A DNA stretch of 64,000 bases from Inia geoffrensis (GCA_036417435.1 CM070907.1:63968001-64032000); one strand, 5' to 3'; positions 23,873-35,760 are shown, counted from the stretch's first letter. Numbers and translations: made by a program. Notes: generated by a model from the letters alone, not told the origin.

Positions 23873-24901
23873 CAGAGAAGGAAGTAAAGAAAGAGATGAG
23901 ATCTGGGTCAGGAAGCAGGATTCTGTGCGATATAAAGGTCTGTTAGGTTGGCAGCCCTAGACATCCTAGCGATACCATGAAGACCCTCAGGATGTCTTGG
24001 ATAGAGATCTGTAAAGGAGAGGAAGCCATGGAAACAGGAAGTGAGGGAGCTATAGGCAAAATTTACCTTCTTCATATTTTTTCTCTGCTTGGGAATAATA
24101 AATATAAAGCACCTATAAGAGGACCTGACATGCAAGGCATTAGGTGTTTATTATAATAATTAATTATAATTTATTATTTCTAATATTATTATTCCAGCAA
24201 TTATGAGTCCCAGAGGAGGCAGCTGACTCTGTGTGCATTTGACTAGTAGGTCACAGAACATTGAACAGCTCAGTCAACAAAAAAACAGCTGAGGATGCTC
24301 AAGACACTGCAGCCCCACAGCCAAGGCTGGTTACTGGAGGCTGGACTGTCCCCCTGCTTGGCATGCCCTCCCTCCTGGCACCACGTGGCCAGCTGCCCCA
24401 CTGGCACCCATGCCATCCTCTCCCACAGGCATGGCTAGGCAGCTTCCGAGATTCCTCAGACACGAGGGGAAGCTGCTGCCAGCTGTTGAAGTGTGAGAAC
24501 AGGGGAAATCTTTCAGCTATGACAGGCGGATTTCGAAGCCTGTTTCTAAAAATGGCTGTTAATAGGCTTTTCTTCACACCATCTCTCTCTGCACCTGCTT
24601 TATCAGGAGGCAACTGCATTGCTATTCACTGTCCTGTGACCAAAGTGATTTCACCAGTCAAAACAAATAATTATGGGCTAGAAGAGCCCAAAAATAAAAG
24701 GGAGGGTCTGACAGGAGGGCTGAGCTTTCTGTCAAATGGTTGGTGGACTGTCTTCAAGATCATGTTACTGCAGAGAAAAATAGAAATCCCAAGATGAACG
24801 TGGGCTTCATGAACATGTCCATTCATCGGAAATGGACACACAGGAGTGATAGCACGAGCTGGGTCAGCAGATGTTTAGGTTTGCAATATACATTGTTTAA
24901 C
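23873..24901. other. Unique sequence with an AT-rich patch
   Basis: About 24140-24195 is AT-rich (ttataataattaattataat). The frame 24261-24797 (+) of 178 codons has no recognised domain and is opposed by a 106-codon frame on the other strand. Confidence 0.4.
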
Positions 24902-24911
24902 ATGAACACGT

Positions 24912-25241
24912 GGGCTTCCCTGGTGGTGCAGTGGTTAAGAATCCGCCTGCCAATGCAGGGGACACGGGTTCGAGCCCTGGTCAAGGAAGATCCCATGTGC
25001 CACGGAGCAACTAAGCCCGTGCACCACAACTACTGAGACTGTGCTATAGAGCCCGCGAGCCACAACTACTGAAGCCTGTGCTGCCAGAGCCCGTGCTCTG
25101 CAACAAGAGAAGCCACTGCAATGAGAAGCCCACGCACCGCAATAAAGAGTAGCCCCCGCTCGCCACAACGAGAGAAAGCCCGCTTGCAGCAATGAAGACC
25201 CAACACGGCCAAAAATAAAACAAATAAATAAACAAACAAAT
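24912..25241 (+). mobile_element. CHR-type SINE, long form, with 10-bp target-site duplication
   Basis: Complete copy: head gggcttccctggtggtgcag, B-box gggttcgagccctggtc, two cacaactactga units, a second arm ending aacacggccaaaaataaaac, and a tail of aaataaataaacaaac. The direct repeat atgaacacgt lies at 24902-24911 and 25242-25251. Confidence 0.96.
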
Positions 25242-25484
25242 ATGAACACGTCTCCTTTATACAGGAGACTCAAAAGCACTCTGCTTAAGTCGATGGAGGC
25301 TGACTCAGGCCCTATTTCAAGAGAGGAGGCACAGTGCTGCCTGTCAAAGGCAGCGGGGCTAAGAGACAGACACCACCCAAGGAGGGCCAGAGTCACCCTC
25401 CACAATTCACTTCCTGGGGGGGACATTCAACACCTCTGGGCCTCTGAAACCTCATCTGTAAAATGGTGGTGACACATTAGGATC

Positions 25485-26962
25485 TTTTTTTTTTAATTGA
25501 AATACAGTTGATTTACAGTGCTGTGCCAATCTCTGCTGTACAACAAACTCAGTTATACACATACATTCTTTTTTTAAAATATTCTTTTCCATTATGGTTT
25601 ATCACAGGATATTGAATATATAGTTCCCTGTGCTATACAGTTGTTTGTTTATACATCCTATATATAATAGTTTATATCTTCTAATCCCAAACTCCCAGTC
25701 CATCCCTCCCCCACACCCCCTCCCCTCTTGGCAACCACAAGTCTGTTCTCTCTGTCTGTGAGTCTGTTTCTGTTCTGTAGATAGGCTCATTTGTGCCATA
25801 TTTTAGATTCCACGTAAAAGTGATATCATATGGTATTTGTCTTTCTGTTTCTGACTTACTTCACTTAGTATGATAATCTCGAGTTGCATCCACATTGCTG
25901 CAAATGGCATTATTTCGTTCTTTTTTATGGCTGAGTAGTATTCCATTATATATATGTACCACATCTTATTTATCCATTCATCTGTCAATGAACATTTAGG
26001 TTGTTTCCATGTTTTGGTTATTGTGAATAGTGCTGCTATGAATATATGGGTGCACGTGTCTTTTTGAATTATAGTTTTGTCCGGGTATATGTCCAGGAGT
26101 GGGATTGGTGGATCATAAAGTAATTCTATTTTAGTTTTCTGAGGAACCTCCACACTGTTTTCCATAGTGGCTGCTCCAATTTACATTCCCACAAACAGTG
26201 CAAGAGGGTTCCCTTTTCTCCACACCCTCTCCAGTATTTGTTATTTGTAGACTTTTTAATGATGGCCATTCTGACTGGTATGAGGTGGTACCTCATTGTA
26301 GTTTTGATTTGCATTTCTCTAATAATTAGTGATGTTGAGCATCTTTTCATGTGTTTTTTAGCCATCTGTATGTCTTCTTTGGAGAAATGTCTATTAAGGT
26401 CTTCTGCCCATTTTTCTTTTTTTTTTTCTGCCCATTTTTCCGATTGGGATGTTTGTTTTTTTGTTATTGAGTTGTATGAGCTGTTTGTATATTTTGGAGA
26501 TAAAACCCTTGTCTGTAGCATCACTTGCAAATATTTTCTCCCATTCCATAGTTTGTTTTTCCATTTTTTTTAATGGTTTCCTTTGATGTGCAAAGGCTTG
26601 TCTAAAGTTTGATTAGATACCATTTGATTATTTTTGGTTTTATTTCTATTGCCTTGGGAGACTGACCTAAGAAAACATTGGTACAATTTATGTCAGAGAA
26701 TGTTTTGCCTATGCTCTCTTCTAGGAGTTTTATGGTGTCATGTGTCATGTTTAAGTCTTTAAGCCATTTGGAGTTTATTTTTGTGCATGGTGTGAGGGTG
26801 TGTTGTAACTTTATTAATTTACATGCAGCTGTCCAACTTTCCCAGAACCACTTGCTAATGATAATGTCTTTTTCCCATTTTATATTCTTGCCTCCTTTGT
26901 AGAAGATGAATTGACTGTAGGTGTGTGGGTTCATTTCTGGGCTCTCTATTCTGTTCCACTGA
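25485..26962 (-). mobile_element. LINE-1 copy C, 3' segment (antisense)
   Basis: The minus-strand L1 tail begins with poly-T at 25485-25494, then a 3' UTR, then ORF2 C-terminal coding. Minus-strand frames read MEYYSAIKKNEIMPF and IFIAALFTITKTWKQPKC (25803-26165), [20 protein letters not shown] (26126-26530) and MNPHTYSQFIFYKGGKNIKW (26602-26934). The frames are separated by shifts, so it is inactive. The L1 sequence stops at about 26962 with the equivalent of 'tcagtggaacagaatag', where orientation flips. Confidence 0.93.
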
Positions 26963-27902
26963 ACCAGATTGGAAGGGAAGAGGTAAAATTGTCACTGTAT
27001 GCAGATGACATGATACTAGAAAATGCTGGGCTTCCTTGGTGGTGCAGTGGTTGAGAATCTGCCTGCCAATGCAGGGGATAAGGGTTCGAGCCCTGATCTT
27101 GGATACCACATGCCACAGAGCAAATGGGCCCGTGAGCCACAACAACTGAGCCTGCGCATCTGGAGCCTGTGCTCCGCAACAAGAGAGGCCGCGACAGTGA
27201 GAGGCCTGTGCACCGCGATGAAGAGTGGCCCCCGCTTGCCACAACTAGAGAAAGCCCTCGCAAAGAAACGAAGACCCAACACAGCCAAAAATAAATAAAT
27301 TAATTAATTAAAAAAAAAAAAAAAAAAGAAAACGCTAAGGACTCTACACAAAAACTACTAAATCTAGTAAATTAATTCAGCAAAGCAGCAGAATACAAGA
27401 TTAACATTCAAAAGTTGGTTGCATTTCTTTACACTAACAATAAAATATCAGAAAGGGAATGTAAAAAAACAATACCTTTTAAAATAACACCAAAAAAACC
27501 AAAATACCTAGGAATAAGCCTGACCAAGGAGGTAAAAGACTTACATGCTGAGAACTGTAAAACATTAATAAGGGAAATTAAAGAGGATTCAAAGAAATGG
27601 TAAGACACCCCATGCTCTTGAACTGTAAGAATTAATATTGTTAAAATGGCAATACTACCCAAAGCACTCTACAGATTTAATGTGATCCCTATCAAAATAC
27701 CCATGACACTTTTCACAGAACTAGAACAAACAATCCAAAAATTTGTATGGAACCATGAAAGACCCAGAATTGTGAAAGAAATCCTGAGGGGGGGAAAAAA
27801 AAAAGCAGGAGGCATAACTCCCAGACTTCAGACAATACCACAAAGCTACAGTAATCAAAACAGTGTGGTATTGGTACAAAAACAGACATACAGATCAATG
27901 GA
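26963..27902 (+). mobile_element. LINE-1 copy C, inverted 5' segment
   Basis: Here the same L1 is read on the plus strand. It starts just before the RT catalytic motif (gtcactgtatgcagatgaca gives SLYADDM) and runs to 'cagatcaatgga' at 27902. That is the ORF2 point at which the minus-strand segment begins. The part contains ORF2 text such as AFLYTNNKISERECKK and [15 protein letters not shown] with stops (a TAA near 27601). It is interrupted by a SINE at 27028-27326. The flanks share ggatct(t) at about 25480-25486 and 27900-27906, a short candidate target-site duplication. Confidence 0.9.
27028..27326 (+). mobile_element. CHR-type SINE, long form, nested in L1 copy C
   Basis: Flanked by agaaaatgct (27018-27027) and agaaaacgct (27327-27336), a 10-bp duplication with one mismatch. 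The body has the long-form second arm and ends in aaaataaataaattaattaa followed by poly-A. Confidence 0.95.
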
Positions 27903-28228
27903 TCTTATCTGCTCAAAGACAAAGGGCTGGACAAGATGACCTCTTCATAGTCTTTTGGGGAATGCTCATCCTGGGTTCTTATAGAGGAGAGATGCTCATT
28001 TAAAATATACATATGCAATTATTTATTCATTACCCAAGGCAGAGTGTATGGAGGCTGGAGGACTATCTAAACCCCCTGCTAGGTGAGGTGGGCCCAGCCA
28101 TGCCCTCTTTAGCTGGATTTGAAGCAAGTTTTTAACTTTAATGCTAAACTACCCTAGCAGACATTCTCTTGTCTTGCTGTCTTGCTATCATGATCTCACG
28201 AGACTGGGAGTGTTGTAGTGATGGTTGG
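27903..28228. other. Unique sequence
   Basis: Nothing recognised. Confidence 0.4.
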
Positions 28229-28248
28229 TAGATAGATAGATAGATAGT

Positions 28249-28302
<54 letters not shown>
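28229..28302. repeat. Compound (GATA)n-(GA)n microsatellite
   Basis: agatagatagatagatag followed by an uninterrupted GA run of about 50 bases. The purine/pyrimidine asymmetry makes it a possible triplex (H-DNA) tract. Confidence 0.95.
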
Positions 28303-28307
<5 letters not shown>

Positions 28308-28838
28308 GAGACAAAAAGACAAGTTAATGGATAAAAAGATCCAGCTACATTTGGGTCAATGTTCCTTTTAAAAACTTTGGTTAGAACGTGCCAAAATGTT
28401 GGGGCAAAATCCTGAGATTCCTTTGGGGTATGACAACAGCCACTCCCTTCAACACCAGCTTTAAATTCTGGAAGTACCAGGTTTTCAAATGGCACTGTTC
28501 TCTGCTGCTGAAGACATTTTAATTTCATTTTCTTTCAGACAAACGTCTAGATCACCCAGCTTAAGATCCATCAAGTACCCAGAAATTATTTGTAAAGTCT
28601 CTATTCAACCTGCCTCTTCCTGGATTCCCTCCTCTCTTATCAAGTCTCTGCCAAAATCCGATGTATCCACACCCATGGAGAATGAGTTTGGATTCCTCAG
28701 TCTTCCCCTCTCCTTCTGGACTGGATTCTCCAGAAGGGCAAGGACCAGGTCTAAACCCTATTAGGTCTGTGCCCTCTTCTGAGTTCCACACAGGGCTTCA
28801 CACTATGTTAGAAATGGAGCAAAACTTTTAGAGCTGTG
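28303..28838. other. Unique sequence, possibly an old L2 piece near 28600-28760
   Basis: A weak L2-like word ('ccagaagggcaaggaccagg') is present. No gene. Confidence 0.35.
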
Positions 28839-28839
28839 G

Positions 28840-29085
28840 ATTCGTTGAGAATTAATTGAGCACTTACAATGCGCTTACATACATTATTTCATTTAATCAT
28901 TATAGCACCCTGTGAAGTGGGTATATTTTGTTATCATCCCCATTCACAGATGTGGAAACTGAGGCTTAGAGAAATGAAGTGCCCTTCCCAAAATCCCACA
29001 TATAGTGGATGGCTGAGCTGGAACTGGAACCTTGGGCTCTTCTGACTCCAAATCCCTAGATCATAGCCAGTGTGCTCTGCTGCCT
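28840..29085 (-). repeat. MIR, near full length
   Basis: Reverse MIR: 'tgagcacttacaatgcgctt', 'atttcatttaatcattatag', 'tgtggaaactgaggcttaga', then 'gctggaactggaaccttggg'. Confidence 0.85.
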
Positions 29086-29110
29086 ACTATCTGGTCACAG
29101 GCTGTGCCCC

Positions 29111-29136
29111 GGTGGTGGTGGTGGGGGCGGGGGGGC
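29111..29136 (+). other. G-rich tract with G-quadruplex potential
   Basis: Four GG repeats spaced by T are followed by G5, C and G7. It satisfies a loose quadruplex pattern on the plus strand. Confidence 0.5.
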
Positions 29137-29339
29137 ACACACAGTTGATTCTAGCTGACAGCTTCCCTTCACCACCAGAATCCTTTAACCTGTTGCTAGT
29201 TACAGAGGTCTAAATCTAGGGTCTTACGCAGCCTCAAGGATGAGAATAAATCATCTGATCATAAAGGTGCTGTTCTTTAGATGAAATGCACCTGGTACAG
29301 CATCAGGGCAGAAAACCCTCTTAAAGAAATGCGTTCCTG

Positions 29340-29551
29340 GGCTTCCCTGATGGCGTAGTGGTTGAGAGTCCGCCTGCTGATGCAGGGGACACGGGTTTGT
29401 GCCCTGGTCTGGGAAGATCCCACATGCCGCAGAGCGGCTGGGCCCGTGAGCCATGGCTGCTGAGCCTGCGCATCCGGAGCCTGTGCTCTGCAATGGGAGA
29501 GACCACAACAGTGAGAGGGCCGCGCACCGCAAAAAGAAAAAAAAAAGAAAG
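29340..29551 (+). mobile_element. CHR-type SINE, short form, with 17-bp target-site duplication
   Basis: Flanked by aaagaaatgcgttcctg (29323-29339) and aaagaaatgggttcctg (29552-29568), with one mismatch. Short form ending gagagggccgcgcaccgc plus an A/G-rich tail. Confidence 0.96.
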
Positions 29552-29568
29552 AAAGAAATGGGTTCCTG

Positions 29569-30479
29569 AAATTTTTATGACCAAAATAAAAGATTTCTCT
29601 TGGCTTTCAAAATCCTCCAAGCCCCATGGAGAGATCTAAGCATAATTATATTGTCACCATCTTTTTAGAAGAGATGGCAGATTGGGTTGTGTACTGTCAG
29701 TGTTCACCAGAGCGGTTTCTGATGTGTCCAGGAGGCAATATGAAAGTAATTCACATCACTAACTTTTATTGAGAGTATACTATGAAGAAGGCATCGTGCA
29801 AGCCATGCAGTGCCTAAGAGGGGGTCCTGGCTCTGAAGATGACATCCAGATGGAGACAGACACATGCGTTGTAAGTATATACTGAAACCAAATGTAGAAA
29901 AGGGCCATGACTACACAGGCTACATGCCAGCGGAACGCAGAGGGTGAACGAGCCACTTGCGTGGGGCATTATCAAGGAAGGTGGCATGGCAGAGGTGGCC
30001 CTGGCGAGCTGAGCGCCAAAGATTTTGATAAGTGAACCCACTGTGAATGGTGCCCCCAGGAGTTGGGAAACACAAAAGGAAGGAAAAGAACAAAACAAAA
30101 GGGCATGTCACGGTCCTAGAGATCTATCATTAACTCTGCTTGTAGAATTAGAGGTTTTGTAAAATTATTTAGCTCTCTGAAAATGGGGCCCCTTACAAGG
30201 TATGGGCCTTCTGCTCAATTTCTGCACATTCAATCACAAAAGGTGGCTGTTCTCAGAGAGAAAGCCATTCTCTCTCATGGTTTGACCTAGACGACTTTTC
30301 CTCCATCACCTTCATCTGCCGACTGCTCTTCCACAGAGTCAGCGATGACAGAACTGCCAGAGGGAAGAGTGTTTTCGCACCCCTCTCCCCAGCTCCCACA
30401 GCACTAGTACATGTTCTCCGCATCACACCGCCCTTCTGAATTGAAACCGTCCGCTTACTAACTGGTCCCCACTTCCACC
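29569..30479. other. Unique sequence
   Basis: No repeat or coding family recognised. 29760-30010 contains weak old-repeat words. Confidence 0.35.
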
Positions 30480-30600
30480 CCCCTCACACATAAGGTCCTG
30501 AAGGCAAAAGAAGTGCTGTATCCACCACTGAGGTTCCACTGCCTAAAATATGTAATAGACACTCAGCAAATGTCTAATGAATAAATTTAATAAATAAACA
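30480..30600 (+). repeat. L2 3' end
   Basis: Ends in the L2-like terminal pattern 'tagacactcagcaaatgtct' followed by atgaataaatttaataaataaac. Confidence 0.55.
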
Positions 30601-30829
30601 AATGAGTCTTGGGAGAATTACACAAATGTAGAGGGCAAAGAGAAGGTATCCAGTGATCTTCAAAGTTCCCTCCGAGTTCCAGATTTTGATTCTAACAGAG
30701 CCAGCGGGTATGGTCATAGCCCATCAGAGGGCCACAGCAGGGACTGTCCCCCGTATAACTGGCAGAGCATCAGGCTTTACATACCAGTGTAAATGAGAGG
30801 GCACTTGCACACTGCAAGTGGCAGTGCAG

Positions 30830-31075
30830 CAGAAGGGGTGAGGATGTGGGCCCTAAAACAAGATGGTCCAGGTTCAAGACCCAGCTCTGCCACTACGAAC
30901 TGCTAGACCTCCAGCAAGTCAGCTAACCTCCTTGAACCTCAGCGTTCTCATCTGTAATACGATGGTGTATGTCAAAGCATTGTGATATTTGTATTAAATG
31001 AGTTAATGTGTAGAAACTGCTTAGAGCAATCCATGGCACATCATATGTCCAAAAAGATGCTAGCTCTTATCATTA
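30830..31075 (+). repeat. MIR
   Basis: Sense MIR blocks 'ccaggttcaagacccagctc', 'ttgaacctcagcgttctcat' and 'attaaatgagttaatgtgta'. Confidence 0.85.
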
Positions 31076-32975
31076 TGACTTGGATTCCTTCCATAAGGCG
31101 TTCTGCTGCTGAAGGAAATTCAGTATAATATGAATCTAGGTTGGAATCCTCAACACCTCCTTCAGAAACCGGACAAAGTGGGGATGGGAACCGTCTACTG
31201 TGAGCGGAGACCCAGCTCCACTTAAGTCATGGGGGAACATGACAGCCTTTGTCTCATGGGGAAAGTCACTGCACAGATCAACCACTCAGAAGGGATGCCA
31301 CCTTGTGCAGATGCTGCCTCCCTCCTGCCCTTTTCTGAAAGAACAAGGCAAAACAAAGCAAAGGAACAAACAGGGTCTGCCTTCTCCAGAGTTCCACACC
31401 ACAGGGGAGTGTGTTTCAGGACCATTATGCTATGGGCTTCATGGAGACTACTACCAAACAACGATACAGAATCCAGACAGAATGCTTTAAAAAGAATAAT
31501 ATTCTCAAGTTGCTAATCATTCAACTCTATCCCCTATGGTCCCTCTAGCTTTTCATATCACTTTTAAAAGCAAAGCAGCTTTAATTTTCTCTTATTCAAG
31601 TTCCTCAAAAGCTGATGATCTTTCTACCCAAAAACCCTCTCCTCAAATGACTGAGTACTTTTTACTCTTTACTTTGTCCTTTGGGTAGGGACTGTGTTTT
31701 CACCAGGCTGCCAGGCAACCATCTGGGTACAGAATGAATGCATGCTTTTAACTGCTGACCCTGGCACCCCCAATCATGGGCTAGCCCTCAGATTTTCATC
31801 ACACAGTCATAGAGCATCTTTTGTGCTCTGTGTCACAGAGGCAGTGAGACACCACCCCAAGGATTTCCCAATGTATTATACTTTCTACACATCAAAGTGA
31901 AGATCTGGAAGCTGACTATAACCTCGTCTTTGCGAACAAAACTGCCTCACACCATTGACCCCTTTGCAGTGGCCACGTGAATCAAATGGCCTTCTCTCCC
32001 TGCCCTTCACTATAAGACTGGCATTGGAAAGAAGAGAGTAGATGACAAAAGAAACCTTTGGTAGAAATGACACAAATGCAAAGTAAAATAAAGCCGTAAC
32101 CCCCAGAGCCTACAAAGGCCCAGAAGGACCAAGAGAAACTGGAAACAGAGGCTGGAGATGAGCCTGAAAAAGCGTCCACAGAAACTCCATATAGAGAGTC
32201 CAGATTTAGATCGACTTTGACACCATTTGGCCCGTCTGAGCCAGACAACATGAATTTCTGTGTTGGATTCGCCCTCCAGTGCTGCTGGTTACAGACCCTA
32301 GATACTGCTGTTTACCACTGTTTTTAGGACAGGTGGAAGGTTCCCATGTTGACATTTTACTACATGAATCTAAACACATTGCCTCTAGAAGATAAGAAAA
32401 TATATGCAAGCAAATCTTGAAATAAGACTATGTTAGAGGGATTTCCACAGGAGCAGAGTGCCACCCTTGCATTACAGATGGGTCAACTTCCAAAAGTTGA
32501 TCTGTTATTTACTTGGCTCTAGAAACTCAATTTCCGACAGAAACCGTAACCTAAAATTGAAAAGACGATGGACCATTAAAGAAAATTATATAAAGAGGAA
32601 ATAAATCTCCCATAATTCCACTGCCCTAACATGATCATTTTCACACGTTCAGTTCCAAGTCTTTTTATAGAGCTACATCTTTCTACAGTAATGCTCATGG
32701 ATATAGATTCCACTTAGTATTTTGCATTTTGAATTAAGCATTCATAAACATAAGCCAACATTTCTGAAATCTTCATAATGATCACACAAATGCTAATCTA
32801 ACACATAATATACTGTCTTTGGAGAACAATTCAACTGTTTATAACAACATGTTTATGAGAAAACACTTTCTGAGCAGCCGTTTTGGGTTCTAGGAGTAGC
32901 AGATCTTCCTCCTGTGCTCCTGCATCCCATCAAACACTTCCTTGATGTCCTGACCCCGAGATATGAGGCAGTTCC
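31076..32975. other. Unique sequence, about 1.9 kb
   Basis: No gene recognised. The short frames overlap on both strands. Confidence 0.35.
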
Positions 32976-32979
32976 TGTT

Positions 32980-33340
32980 ATGATGTCTTAGCCCAGTTGG
33001 GCTGCTATAACAAAATACTATAGACTGGGTGGCTTACACAACAGAAATTTACTTCTCGTTATTCTGGAGGCTGAAAGTCCAAGACCAAGGTATGGCAGAT
33101 TCAGTTCCTGGTGAGAACCATCTTCCTGGCTTGCAGATGGCCATTTTTCTTGCTCTACTTTCACATGGCAGAGAGGGAGAGGATTAGTGTCCTTTCTCTT
33201 TTTATAAGGACACTAATCCCATCATGAGGGCTCTACCTCCCAAAGGCCCCCCCCTCCAAAATACCATCACATGAGGGAGATAGGGTTTCAACATATGAAC
33301 AGGGGTGGGGGGGTGGTCACTAAATCTATAACATGGTTTC
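32980..33340 (-). repeat. MaLR-type LTR (MLT1/MST-like)
   Basis: Reverse-orientation solitary LTR: 'gttgggctgctataacaaaa', 'actgggtggcttacacaaca', 'ggaggctgaaagtccaagac', 'ttataaggacactaatccca', 'gggtttcaacatatgaac'. No retroviral coding region accompanies it. Confidence 0.8.
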
Positions 33341-33868
33341 CCGTATCTTCAGCAGGGGTGCTGCAGCACGGGGGAATCAGAGAAGTTCAGAGCAGGGGTG
33401 GGGGCTACCGAGACTCCAAGTAGAGGGTGGGAGTTCTAGGAAGTTGGAGATGCTGACAGAAGCCGGGGTTTCCTATCTCCTGCCCACAGCCTGGACGCCC
33501 CCCACCCTTTGTTTCTTTCTGTGAGCCTCAAGAATGTCTCCATCCGTCTCTGCTTTCAAGGTACCATCTGTGTCTCCAGAATAGGGTCTCCTTTTCCCCA
33601 GGCTTGGCTGGTAAAACTGGAAATAACAAAGGCTGAACATCTGTGCTGTGCTTCTCCAGTCTTCACAGTAAGTGGGCCTCTGGGCACACAAAGGTCTGAT
33701 GCGAAATTTATCCACATTCCAGATACACGTGATCTTGGGCATATAAACCCCATAGAGGGGGATACTGGGGAAGGAAAAGGACCAGAGGGAAAGAAGGGGG
33801 GCTTTGGTGAAGGAGGAGGGGGAAGGGAAGGGATGAGAGGAAGAAACCTCAGTAGATGTCTCTCTGAA
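33341..33868. other. Unique sequence, purine-rich at its 3' end
   Basis: About 33765-33835 is a GA-rich tract (ggaggagggggaagggaagg). No coding evidence. Confidence 0.35.
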
Positions 33869-33869
33869 T

Positions 33870-34656
33870 GATTCACTCACCCAATGACTGTTTACTGGGT
33901 ACAAAACTACGGACCAGGTACTGTTTTAAGTACCTTGGCTACATCAATGAACAAATAAAACAAAAATCCCTGCCTAAATGGAGTTTACATTATAGTGGGG
34001 AAATGCACATTAATAACCAAGAGGTATGGTAAGTAGGAAAATTAAACAGTATGTTAGGAAGTATCAAAGACTATGTTGGAAAAGTAGACCATGTTAAGTA
34101 GGCCAAGAGGGTTGAAAGGGCTGTTTACAACTTCCCATGGGTGGTCTGATAGGTCTCACTGAGAAAGTGAGAAGCCTTGAAGAAGGTGAGAGAGTTAACC
34201 ACATGGTTATGTAGGGGCTGTGTGCTCTACAAGAGGGATTTGCCAGTGCAAAGACTCCAGGTAGGAGCACGTTTGGAGTGTTTGAGGCCAGCATGTTTGG
34301 GCAGCACGTGAGGCTGAGGAGTAGCAAAAGATGAGGTCAGGGAGGGTCAAACCATGCAGGGCATGGTAAGAACTTTGACTCTGCAGGGTTTCGAGCAGAA
34401 GAGTGACGTGATCAAATTTCGTTTTAAAAGGCTCACACTGGCTGTTGTGTGGAGAACAAACAAGAGGAACACAAGGAGACCAGCTAGGGGGACACTGCAG
34501 TCATCCAGCAGAGAAACAGTGGTGCCTTAGGTCAGGGTGGGACCCGTGGTGACAGCAGAGGGTGGATTCCAGATCTAGTCTGAAGACAGAGCAACAGGAC
34601 TATCCGGTGAACCGGACATGGGGTCTGAAAGAAAGAGAGTGGTTAAGGATGTGTGC
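33870..34656 (+). repeat. Ancient LINE-like interspersed repeat
   Basis: Typical old mammalian repeat text in order: 'aatccctgcctaaatggagt', 'gatttgccagtgcaaagact', 'gcagggcatggtaagaactt', 'agagtgacgtgatcaaattt', 'aggctcacactggctgttgt', 'gcagtcatccagcagagaaa'. Its 3' part is interrupted by the SINE at 34671. I recognise the family as widespread but cannot name it with certainty. Confidence 0.6.
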
Positions 34657-34670
34657 AAGATATTAGCCTC

Positions 34671-34877
34671 GGGCTTCCCTGGTGGCGCAGTGGTTGAGAG
34701 TCCGCCTGCTGATGCATGGGACACAGGTTCGTGCCCCGGTCTGGGAAGATCCCACATGCCGCGGAGCGGCTGGGCCCGTGAGCCATGGCCGCTGAGCCTG
34801 CGCATCCGGAGCCTGTGCTCCGCAAGGGGAGAGGTCACAACAGTGAGAGGCCCGCATACCACAAAAAAAAAAAAAAA
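34671..34877 (+). mobile_element. CHR-type SINE, short form, perfect 14-bp target-site duplication
   Basis: Flanked by aagatattagcctc at 34657-34670 and 34878-34891. Near-consensus body with a poly-A tail, which suggests a recent insertion. Confidence 0.97.
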
Positions 34878-35109
34878 AAGATATTAGCCTCTCAAGGTGT
34901 GGTCAACAGACACAGAGAAGCAGATTGAAAGAAACAGGACTGCAAGTTGGAGAGCCACTGGAAGGCTCCTGCCTAATCTAGACACAAGACAATGAAGGAG
35001 TGAACAAGGCTGGTGGTAGAGGGGATGTAGAGAAACTGATGGATTTTAAAGGTTGGGATAAAATTGACAGTAAATCAAATTAAAATTTCAGATAAGCATT
35101 TTGTAGCAG

Positions 35110-35760
35110 TTTCCCCAATAGCCATTCTTTCTTTCCTTAGTGGTACAGAATTTTTAAGTAGATATATGGGTGCCCGGCTAAAGATTACATTTCCAAGATT
35201 CTCTTGCAGCTAGGTATGGTGTATGACCAAGCTCTGGACAATTGGATGTGAATGGAAGTGATATCTGCAACACCCAAATTGTGTATTTTCCCTTCTGACT
35301 GGCTTCTGTATGGAATTATGGCAGAGCCTAGAAGCAACCATCCTGGACCACGAAATGTAAGATGCACACTGAGGATGGCAGAGCAACAAAATCAAGCCAC
35401 ATACCAACCTGCGATTGCCTACCCAGACTTGTTTATGTGAAAAATACACTTCTGGGCTTCCCTGGTGACGCAGTGGTTGAGAGTCTGCCTGCCGATGCAG
35501 GGGACACGGGTTCGTGCGCCGGTCCGGGAAGATCCCACATGCCGCAGAGAGGCTGGGCCCGTGAGCTATGGCCGCTGAGCCTGCGCGTCCGGAGCCTGTG
35601 CGCCGCAACGGGAGAGACCACAACGGTGAGAGGCCCGCGTACCGGAAAAAAAAAAAAAAAAAAAAAAAAACCGCTTCTATCTTGTTTAAGCCTCTGAGTC
35701 TGGGGTTTACCTTGTTAAAGTTGCCTAACCTTTAGCCTAGCTAATACAAGTTCTTTTAGC
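35110..35760. repeat. Old LTR-like repeat split by a SINE
   Basis: The left part (to about 35453) has 'tctcttgcagctaggtatgg' and 'atcctggaccacgaaatgta'. The right part (from about 35671) has 'cttctatcttgtttaagcct' and 'cctagctaatacaag'. The two read as one mammalian LTR-like element interrupted by the SINE. Confidence 0.45.
35454..35670 (+). mobile_element. CHR-type SINE, short form
   Basis: Head ggcttccctggtgacgcagt, B-box gggttcgtgcgcc, end gaggcccgcgtaccgg and a run of about 26 A. The target-site duplication is unclear. Confidence 0.94.

Noticed and set aside
28196..28528. Minus-strand frame with a Ser-Leu repeat
   Set aside because: It is a translation of the GA microsatellite.
34618..34887. 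Protein-like frames across SINEs (also 4136-4614, 14113-14627, 26855-27298, 29251-29639, 35210-35697, 35779-36247)
   Set aside because: They share near-identical peptides (e.g. AEHRLRTRRLSGHGSRAQPL) only because they translate the CHR SINE body.
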